Shown in pieces: positions 56,615 to 64,000 of a stretch of 64,000 bases of DNA. A program made the translations under genes and the position numbers. Origin of the DNA: Gigantopelta aegis (Eukaryota; Mollusca; Gastropoda; Neomphalida; Peltospiridae). How positions within the stretch are numbered: position 1 is the first letter of the stretch; each line of letters begins with the position of its first letter. Location: NCBI RefSeq assembly GCF_016097555.1, contig NC_054706.1, forward strand, positions 60,705,508-60,769,507, written 5' to 3'. The notes beneath the pieces are model-generated. The model was not told the DNA's origin, did no database searches, and was given only the letters and a program-made list of their open reading frames with translations.

Positions 56615-57320
56615 GGTCGGGATCTAACTCAACCTGTAGAGCGCTCGCCTGAGGTTAGTGGATTAGGGATCGAACCCCTTCGGTGGACCCATTCTCTGAT
56701 TGGGATTCATTTCCCATCCCAACAAGTGTCCCACGGCATGTATATCAAAGGTCGTGGTATGTGCTGTCAGTCTATGGGAAGGAAGGAAGGAAATGTTTTA
56801 TTTAACGACGCACTCAACACATATTATTTACGGTTATATAGCGTCGGACATATGGTTAAGGACCACACAGATATTGAGAGAGGAAACCCGCTGTCGCCAC
56901 TTCATGGGCTACTCTTTTCGATTAGCAGCAAAGGGTCTTTTATATGCACCATCCCACGGACAGGATAGCACATATCACGGCCTTTGATATACCAGTCGTG
57001 GTGCACTGGCTGGAACGAGAAATAGCCCAATGGGCCCACCGACGGGGATCGATTCCAGACCGTCTATAGGAAAGTGTATACAAAATACGCCTTGTTGCTA
57101 ATGGATAAATGTAGCGGGGGTTTTCTTGAGAATCCGTGTTAGAATGACCAAATGTTTGACATCCAATAGTCGATGATTAATTAATCCGTGTTAGAATGAC
57201 CAAATGTTTGACATCCAATAGTCGATGATTAATTAATCCGTGTTAGAATGACCAAATGTTTGACATCCAATAGTCGATGATTAATTAATCAGTGTACTCT
57301 AATGATGTAGTTAAAAAAAA
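56615..57320 (+). repeat. Type-4 SINE split by a reverse SINE, with a 52-bp triplication
   Basis: Head GGGATCTAACTCAACCTGTA and GGGATCGAACCCC at 56622-56680 continue after an insert at 57062. The insert (56779-57061) is a reverse type-1/ATAAAACA element. GTCTATGGGAA / GTCTATAGGAA are the target duplication. In the right part, a 52-bp unit beginning AATCCGTGTTAGAATGACCA is present three times (57131, 57183, 57235). Confidence 0.85.
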
Positions 57321-57645
57321 AAAACTTTAGTGCTATCCTTACATATGATAAATACATAGGGCTAGAGGACATTCGAAAATTATTACATAAAAGCCTGTTT
57401 TTGTTGAAGAATGCGAGAAACGCTTCTATTCGAATTAGTTTCACAAGCACATTCGGAAATAAATGTCATCGGAAATAAATGTCATGTTATTTAAATATTT
57501 TTCTGTCAATGTTAAGTGGCCTTGTAACTGACCTAGGAAAGCTGTATTTTATTTGCAAAACAGGTTTTTATGCCGGAAAATGTACTTTATTATGCACGGT
57601 TTAATCGTAAAAGACAGAATGAGATTTGGAATCTACAGGTTGTGA

Positions 57646-58085
57646 AATTAATGGTTGGTTAGTATTTTGGCGAATAATTTTAATGGGGTTATTTTAACGT
57701 CGCACACGATTCTAAAACTATCATTCTGAATAAATTAAGTCATTCTTTCTATCGCGGGGGCGGGATTTAGCTCAGTCGTTTGAGTGATCGCTTGATGTTG
57801 TTGCGTCGCAGGCTCGTACCTCCTCGGAGGATCCATTCAACCGATTGGATTTTTCTCTCGTTCCAACCAGTGCACCACAACTGGTCAACGGCCGTAGTAT
57901 GTACTTTCCTGTCTGTGGGAAAGTTCATGTAAAAAAAATACCATGCTGCGTTATCTTAAATGTATCGGGTTTCCTCTGATGACTACGAGTCAGAATTACC
58001 CAATGTTTGACATCCAATAGCCGATGATTAATTAATCAATGTGCTCTAGTGGTGTTGTTAAACAAAACAAAGTTCAACTTTTCGT
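57646..58085 (+). repeat. SINE, forward (type-4 head, AAACAAA tail) with duplicated left flank
   Basis: SINE 57755-58085: GGGGGCGGGATTTAGCTCAG (A box), core, CTGATGACTACGAGTCAGAA and GTTGTTAAACAAAACAAAGT tail. The flank 57646-57754 and the head recur at 62858-63069. Confidence 0.85.
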
Positions 58086-58181
58086 TCACACTCCCTATCC
58101 TCAACTCTTCATATTGGCCATGATTACAGCCAAGCTAACATAAGTGAATCATAGTTGAGGAAGTGATGGCATTATCATAAA

Positions 58182-58553
58182 TTAAAGGGACGTACCCTAG
58201 TTTTTAAACACTAGGGCATATTTGTTTTTACTATTATAGGCGTTTTTGATAACTGAAATCATACTTTACTTAGATTTTATGGTTTAGATTATCAATTTCC
58301 GTACATTCGAAGCCTGTTTGGTCATCATGGTGTTTTTAATATCATTAAATTCATTTCTCGTATTTTTTAAAACGCAAGTGACAGTTATGGAGTCCAGTTT
58401 TAGTCTATTTTTAGAGGGTATTTCACCATTTCAAAGCCACATACTCATGTTTCACTCAATTGTAACTTTATCGAAATGTGTTACAGGTTTGTAGATTAAC
58501 TGAACTTAGTGTTAATTTTCAATGTTTGAAACTAGGGTCTGTCCCTTTAATCA
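58182..58553. repeat. MITE, AAAGGGACGTACCCTAGTTT family, copy 1
   Basis: Left TTAAAGGGACGTACCCTAGT and right AACTAGGGTCTGTCCCTTTA are inverted; TTAA/TTTAAT flanks. A split copy lies at 61362-61950. Confidence 0.8.
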
Positions 58554-58709
58554 AAGTTGAGAAAGAGATGGCATTATAAATATTAGTTGTGACATTTTCA
58601 TGTGTATGTTTTTTTCCCCTTTAATTTCACTTTTCCTGTAAATGACCAATTCCTAGGAAATGTTCCGTTTCAATTCTTTGAGCTATTTGTTTTCCTCCCT
58701 TCCTCCCAG

Positions 58710-58802
58710 ACGCTGTGAATCACCGCCACAAGGAGGATGCTAGAGAGGATACTATTGGTTTTACTTTCTGTTATTGGATCTACGCTACAAAGATCATTAT
58801 AT
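58710..58802 (+). CDS. Signal-peptide exon of an unrecognised secreted-protein gene
   Basis: A strong pyrimidine tract and acceptor (TTTTCCTCCCTTCCTCCCAG) precede 27 nt of 5' UTR. The ATG at 58737 then opens MLERILLVLLSVIGSTLQRS plus LY, followed by a consensus donor GTAAGT at 58803. The peptide has a short charged start, a hydrophobic core of about ten residues and a plausible cleavage after GST: a typical signal peptide. The exon ends in phase 0. Downstream candidates are 60699-60755 and 63708-63970. Transcription could start at the CG-rich block near 53.7 kb. The mature protein and family are unknown. Confidence 0.5.
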
Positions 58803-59065
58803 GTAAGTATTCAAGAGGTTTTGTTTTCTCTCTTAATCTACTTCAAATTAACGGACGTAGTAGTAAACACGTAAACATAAATCTACGGTAGACGTTAGTG
58901 TTAGCCGTAGACGTAACTTTACACACTTTTTTTGTGAATAATGGTCCAGACCCTTTGGAACCGGAATCGGGGAAGGGGAGGGTTGTTACCCCCACTCGAG
59001 GACGAAAATGTACGGGGTTTTTTCTTTCTCTTATATAAATAAAGATTAAAATAAAGCTTGTTTCT

Positions 59066-59069
59066 CTCC

Positions 59070-59100
<31 letters not shown>

Positions 59101-59110
59101 CCACACACAC
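59066..59110. repeat. C17-18 run followed by (CA)n
   Basis: C run at about 59069-59086, then ACACACACACACCCACACAC. Polyproline and glycine frames here are artefacts. Confidence 0.85.
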
Positions 59111-59178
59111 AAGAGGCTGTGACTCCATCATTAGATATTTTCCCCCTTCCCCGCATTCCATACATTGTTCCTACGGCA

Positions 59179-59453
59179 CTGGGGCCCATTTCACTAAACA
59201 TCGTAAGTTTACGTCTGCTACTAGCAGTTATACCGGTCGTGCGTTTACACGTGTTTGGCATTAATGTCACGAAGAAAATTACATCATTACGGAAGCTGGA
59301 GTATTTTAAAGACAAGAAAATGAAATATGTGTTCTTCTAACTATAATATAATTTTTTGAACTGTAATAGTAATAAGAATTGTGGTTTAGTCGTAGATTTA
59401 CGTTTACGTGCAAAACTAGGTTAACGATGTTTTGTGAAATTGGTCTCTGAAGT
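59179..59453. repeat. Foldback MITE, GGGCCCATTTCAC.AAACATCG family, copy 2
   Basis: GGGGCCCATTTCACTAAACA with TCGT at the left pairs with AACGATGTTTTGTGAAATTG with GTCTC at the right. It shares the GTAGATTTACGTTTACGTGC interior with 26833-27094. Confidence 0.75.
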
Positions 59454-59974
59454 TAGTCGGTGTATTTGCACCAGAAATTAACAATCACATGGCAGAAGCG
59501 CGGCGGGCATGGGGGTAGGGGGGACACTGCCGTAGCCAGGATTTTATATTGGGGGTCAACCCATGGGGGGGGGGGGGGGAGGAACCCATACTATGTATGA
59601 ATGATTTTATAAAATTTACTGGTTTAAAAAAAAAAGGGTTTGACTGTGGATATATGGTACATGGGTACATTATATTAAAATGTCTGACATTTGTAGAAAT
59701 CGTAGGTGGTACTTGGTAGCTACGGTTGAAAGGTCTACATGACAAAACAAAACTATGTAAAAAAAAATATCCAGTATTAGTATAAATACATTTCAAATAT
59801 TCAAGATTATATATGTAGACAGATGTTATTATTACGGTTGTTAATGTTATTTTTTTACTGTATTGTACTCAGGAAAAATCATTACATGTAGGAACAGGAT
59901 GTTCATATTAAGTTTCAAATGTCATTAAAAACAAAGGTTGCATACACTATTTAGATGTTTTAACCCTTTGTCGT

Positions 59975-60190
59975 TTTAGCCAGTGCACTACGACTGGTAT
60001 GTCAAAGGCTGTCTGCTATCCTGTCTGTGGGATGGTGCATGTAAAAGATCCCTTGCTACTAATGGAAAAATGCATCGGATTTCCTCTTTAAGACTATATG
60101 TCAAAATTACCAAATGTTTGACATCCAATAGTCGGTGATTAATAAATCAATATGTTCTAGTGGTGTCGTTAAACAAAACTAACTCTTTTT
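59975..60190 (+). repeat. SINE, forward, head-less (AAACAAAACTAAC tail)
   Basis: Core CCAGTGCACTACGACTGGTA, GGGATGGTGCATGTAAAAGA, CCAAATGTTTGACATCCAAT and tail GTGGTGTCGTTAAACAAAAC. Confidence 0.8.
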
Positions 60191-60521
60191 TCCATTAACC
60201 CTTTAACAGCAGAAGACGGGTGACCCAAATGACAGAGACATACGTCATAGTGGTGTCGTTAAACAAAACTACCTCTTTTTTTCCATTAACTCTTTAACAG
60301 CAGAAGACGGGTGACCCAAATGACAGAGACATACGTCATAGTGGTGTCGTTAAACAAAACTACCTCTTTTTTTCCATTAACTCTTTAACAGCAGAAGTCG
60401 GGTGACCCAAATGACAGAGACATACGTCATAGTGGTGTCGTTAAACAAAACTACCTCTTTTTTCCCATTAACTCTTTAACAGTAGAAGACGGGTGACCCA
60501 AATGACAGAGACATACGTCAT
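60161..60521 (+). repeat. 90/91-bp tandem array, four copies, seeded by a SINE tail
   Basis: TGGTGTCGTTAAACAAAACT begins at 60161, 60251, 60342 and 60433. Each is followed by CCATTAAC(T/C)CTTTAACAG and GGGTGACCCAAATGACAGAG. The first copy is the genuine 3' end of the SINE; later copies carry its tail with 70 bp of flank. Confidence 0.9.
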
Positions 60522-60698
60522 TATAACAAGCTGCAGACACCATTTAGATGTATTAACCCTTTAAGTGCACGACTGCAGTAAGCAAGCAGAAGTCAGCTGA
60601 CACAAATGGCAGAAACATAGCTTCCAATAAAGTCCATTTACAAATAATTAACCCCTGACTTGTACAAATCTGCTGGCTCCCATCGTCTTGACCCGCAG

Positions 60699-60755
60699 TG
60701 CCTGTCAGATTCCAATACTTTTCTCTGGTATGCCACGAGGAACATCCCGATAAAG
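60699..60755 (+). other. Candidate internal exon (57 nt), two open frames
   Basis: CCCGCAG acceptor and ATAAAG|GTGTGT donor. Frame 1 (phase 0-0) reads CLSDSNTFLWYATRNIPIK. Frame 3 (phase 1-1) reads PVRFQYFSLVCHEEHPDK, which would join in phase to the exon at 63708. Too short to be sure. Confidence 0.2.
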
Positions 60756-61083
60756 GTGTGTTCTGAATTCGTGATTTACGTTAACGATTTTCTCATACAA
60801 TATGTCTGTCATGTGAGAACAGTTTAAATCGTATCACGTTTTGGTAAATAGTACTTGCTTTGATGGGAGTCGAAACGATTAAAACATGTTTTATTGTATA
60901 CGACTGAGAGGAAAGCTAATCGCTGGTCGTTATTAGAAATTGCCCGGTGATAACGCACCTTTATTGGATGGAAACGGTTCACAATGCCACTGACGACGAC
61001 TGTCTCTATTGACCGACATTTAGTCTGTAATACTTCTGATGACGTTTGCTGTCTGTTTGTATTTTTTGGGTCTAAGTTTCCTT

Positions 61084-61115
61084 TTTCCTTTTTTTTTTTT
61101 TTTTTTTTTTTTTTG
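61084..61115. repeat. T-rich run
   Basis: Long T run broken once by CC, followed by GCGTGTGTACG. Confidence 0.8.
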
Positions 61116-61361
61116 CGTGTGTACGTCCTGCGTTACTTTAAAACAAACACCATTGGAAAGTAAGGAAATACTTGCAAAATTACACACAGAAATATTGCTG
61201 AATCAGCAATTCTGTTGTTTAACGTTTTTGATGGCTTAGAGCTTAATTTGTTAAACGAATACTCATTTGTCCATTTTGAATAGTAAACCCTTCATGCCAG
61301 CATTTACTGTTGACAACCTCTCCCTCGCCCACAAATAGTTTCGCCTCCATTTTAGTTTAAT

Positions 61362-61950
61362 ATTACAGATCCTTGTTTTTAAACACTACGGCATATTTTA
61401 TTTTTTTAAGAAAGAAGTTTGTTTTATTTAACGACACCACTAGAGCACATTGATTTATTAATCATCGGCTAATGGATGTCAAACATTTGGTAACATTTTT
61501 TATGCATCATCCCACAGACGGGATGACACATACCACGGCCTTTGATATACCAGTCGTGGTGCACTGGCTGGGACGAGAAATAGCCCAATTGGGCCTACCG
61601 ACGGGGATAGATCCTATACCGACCCAACCGTGTTTTGGTAACTGAAATGAGACATTACTTAGACTTCGTTGTTTAGAATATTCATTTCCATACATCCGAA
61701 GTTTTTATGGTCATCCTGGTGTTTGTAATGCCACGAAAGAAATGTTTCATAATATTAAAAACGCACGTACCTCCGAGTAGTAAAGGTTATGGAGAAAAGC
61801 CCATGTCTATATTTATAGGATATTTTCCCGTTTCGCCCTTTGTTTAATTGTAATTTATTTGTATCCAGAGGTGTTTCATGTTTATAAATTAACTAAACTT
61901 AGTGCCCATTTTCAACGGATCAAAGTAGGGTCTGCGACTTAAAAAAATCA
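61362..61950. repeat. MITE (AAAGGGACGTACC family) split by a reverse SINE
   Basis: TTACAGATCCTTGTTTTTAA and ACACTACGGCATATTTTA at the left continue after 61630 as TTTTGGTAACTGAAATGAGA and end AAAGTAGGGTCTGCGACTTA, matching 58182-58553. The insert at 61410-61628 is a reverse type-1 SINE (GTTTTATTTAACGACACCAC tail). Confidence 0.8.
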
Positions 61951-62009
61951 ATTTACTTTAAGTGTTGGTGTAAACACGCTTCCACCACAGTGATTATGTT
62001 TTATTAGAA

Positions 62010-62270
62010 AGAATGAATGAATGAATGAATGTTTAACGACACCCCAGCACGAAAAATACATCGGCTATTGAATGTCAAACTATGGTAATGCAAACAAATA
62101 AATAAATAAAAACAGTGTAAAGAACTGTGCAAAAATACAAATATCACAGATAGATACTGACTTTTACTCAAAAGGTGCCCCAAAAGGGGATTTGTGCTGT
62201 ATTGGCCATTCTCAAAGAGAATGTTACACCCCTGCACCACGGTGAGGTTACAGCACGCGCAGGGGTATTC
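62010..62270 (-). repeat. SINE-like element, GTTTAACGACACCCCAGCAC family
   Basis: (GAAT)n then GTTTAACGACACCCCAGCAC, GAAAAATACATCGGCTATTG and, at the far end, CCCCTGCACCACGGTGAGGT plus ACAGCACGCGCAGGGG. Confidence 0.65.
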
Positions 62271-62347
62271 GAAATAAATATATATATATATTTATATATG
62301 AGAGAATCCAATAGAGGACTATATAGCTAGAATTATACAGATACTAG

Positions 62348-62598
62348 GGACGGGACGTAACCCACCGGTAAAGCGCTCGCTTATTGCGCGGTCGGTCTAG
62401 GATCGATCCCCGTCGGTGGACCCAATGGACTATTCCTCGTTCCAGACATTGCTCAACAACTGGCAGTGGTATGTACTATCCTGGGATGCTGCATAAAAAA
62501 AAAAAACTTTGCCGTTAATCGGAAAGAATAGCCCATTGTTTCTCGACTATGTGGTCCCTAACAATAAAACCGTAATTAAATTGTGTCGAGTACGTCGT
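62348..62598 (+). repeat. tRNA-derived SINE, forward (type-1 head, GTCGTTAAA tail)
   Basis: GGGACGTAACCCACCGGTAA (A box), GGATCGATCCCCGTCGGTGG (B box), core, and tail ATTGTGTCGAGTACGTCGTT. It runs directly into a TTAA MITE. Confidence 0.85.
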
Positions 62599-62855
62599 TA
62601 AAGGGACATTCCTGAGTTTGTTGCATTGTAAGATGTTTCCGACTGATAAAATATTTCTACGATTAAACTTACATATTAAATATACTTTCTTGTTTAGAAT
62701 AAACTGGATTTTGTCTTCGTACGAAAACAAATATTTTAGGAAATAAAATGAAATTTAACCTAGTATAAATATTAGAACGATCAGAAACACGTTTAATATA
62801 CAGCCACTAGTAAATACAATCGTTAAAAAAGCAAACACAGGAATGTCCCTTTAAA
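62599..62855. repeat. TTAA-flanked MITE, copy 4
   Basis: AAGGGACATTCCTGAGTTTG at the left and CAGGAATGTCCCTTTAAA at the right. Its TTAA target appears to lie at the tail of the preceding SINE. Confidence 0.8.
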
Positions 62856-62857
62856 TT

Positions 62858-63082
62858 AAATAATGGTTGGTTAGTATTTTGGCGAATAATTTTAATGGGG
62901 TTATTTTAACGTCGTACACGATTTCTAAAACTATCATTCAGAATAAGTTAAGTCGTTCTTTCTATCGCGGGGGCGGGATTTAGCTCAGTCGTTTGAGTAC
63001 TCACTTGAGGTGCTTGCGTCGCAGGCTCGAACCTCCTCGGAGGATCCATTCAACTGATTGGATTTTTTCCCCTTGTTGTTGA
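62858..63082 (+). repeat. Second copy of the 57646-57857 segment (flank plus type-4 SINE head)
   Basis: ATAATGGTTGGTTAGTATTT through GAGGATCCATTCAACTGATT matches 57646-57857 in order, including about 110 bp outside the SINE. It is cut by a type-3 SINE at about 63083. Confidence 0.85.
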
Positions 63083-63349
63083 TACCGGCCTTAGTAATGT
63101 TGTGAATAAGCCATCGGATATAAGGCTAATAGATACAGGGTTCGTAGCCCGGTACCGGCTCCCACTCAGAGCGAATTTTAACGACTCAATTGGTAGGTGT
63201 AAGACCACTACATCTTCTTCTCTCTCACTAACAACTAACAACTAACCCACTGTCCTTGACAGACAGCCCATATAGCTGAGGTATGTGTGCCCAGGACAGC
63301 GTGCTTGAACCTTAATTGGATATAAGCACGAAAATAAATTGAAATGAAA
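63083..63349 (+). repeat. tRNA-derived SINE, forward (type-3), inserted in the type-4 SINE
   Basis: Head ACCGGCCTTAGTAATGTTGT, B box GGGTTCGTAGCCC, body and tail GAACCTTAATTGGATATAAG. TTGTTGTTGAT on both sides is the target-site duplication. Confidence 0.85.
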
Positions 63350-63707
63350 TTGTTGTTGATTTCAATTACGTTGCGCATGCATTCTCTGTAATCCACCTAC
63401 TTCAATATGGTGTTATAACATTTGAATATGTCACCACGGCTCGACATGGAAAATGAACCTAAAATTAAATAAAAGTCAAAGTCGCGAATAAACACTATCT
63501 GCTTAAAGAATTAAAATACTTACTGGTTACTCGATTTACAGGAATGCTGTTTCAACTTGTTTTGTAAAATGCACTTTGAGAAATACTGGGAGAATAAACT
63601 CGTAGAAATTGTTGTGAGCTGAAATATAAAACAACTTTATATCTTAAAGGTGCTATACCATAGTGACAAGAGCAATATTTTGCTATTTTTACATTTATTT
63701 ACAATAG

Positions 63708-63970
63708 ATGACTATACATTAATAGATCCCACGCCTAATAACTCAGAAATAGTGCAGTGTGCTAAACGTTTCATAAGCAAGCATGTGGCCTGTATGACCC
63801 ATCGCGTCTCAGGCGATCGCTCAAACACCGAAGTTGCATCCTGCCCAGAGTCAACGACCAGGGAAGCTTTATCAGATCCGTTATTTTTCTTCCTGGAATT
63901 CAACGCGGAAACGGATCTGGTATTTCCAGTGAATCCAAAAGTCTGCAAATGTAATTATGTGAAACTTTAA
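63708..63970 (+). CDS. Candidate terminal exon, cysteine-containing secreted-like protein
   Basis: An acceptor (TTTTTACATTTATTTACAATAG) is followed by an open frame, incoming phase 1, of 86 codons to TAA at 63968. It reads DYTLIDPTPNNSEIVQCAKR, later CMTHRVSGDRSNTEVASCPE, and ends FPVNPKVCKCNYVKL. Five cysteines with a final CxC, no membrane segment and polar composition fit an extracellular protein. Some cystine-knot cytokines end in CxC, but I do not recognise the family. The phase does not match the exon at 58710 directly, so another exon would be needed or the two are unrelated. Confidence 0.35.
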
Positions 63971-64000
63971 AGAGACTTGTTTTATTCAAACAACATTGTC

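Noticed and set aside
56561..56987. Frames of 95-135 codons
   Set aside because: They lie wholly in nested SINE sequence.
63712..63948. 78-codon minus-strand frame
   Set aside because: Antisense of the better-supported plus-strand candidate exon, with no splice signals of its own.

Overview
The window is animal nuclear DNA, most likely from a mollusc and probably a gastropod. The genes are intron-rich with GT-AG splice sites, the DNA is AT-rich, and the non-coding part is packed with tRNA-headed SINEs, foldback MITEs, microsatellites and very long G/C homopolymers. I recall similar SINE modules from gastropod genomes, but I could not run a search, so the taxon is an inference.

Two conserved genes are clear and lie head to head. 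On the minus strand, positions 7723 down to 232 hold five exons of a PALB2-like gene (partner and localizer of BRCA2). It has an N-terminal coiled coil, a huge 3.5-kb central exon and the start of the WD40 region; the 3' end lies beyond the left edge. On the plus strand, 10621-25027 holds a complete six-exon RAB40 orthologue (278 residues: divergent Ras-like GTPase, SOCS box, CIIS prenylation tail). About 2.9 kb separates the two start codons.

From 25 kb to about 52 kb I find no convincing gene. This stretch holds SINEs, MITEs, microsatellites, a LINE fragment and a 57-base G run. From about 52.9 kb to the right edge there are splice-bounded candidate exons. The best is a 93-nt exon at 58710-58802 that encodes a signal peptide, and there is a cysteine-containing terminal exon at 63708-63970. 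Their reading phases do not join directly, so the structure of this candidate secreted-protein gene is unresolved.

The mobile DNA is highly structured. tRNA-derived SINEs are built from interchangeable heads, a shared core and two tail types, and several are nested with visible target-site duplications. RAB40 intron 1 carries a 2.2-kb transposon with terminal inverted repeats of about 440 bp and a broken gene inside. Several MITE families recur, including one flanked by TTAA and others flanked by TA. Nothing here is a CRISPR, operon or phage system. The most unusual content is the modular repeat landscape and the unrecognised secreted-protein candidate.
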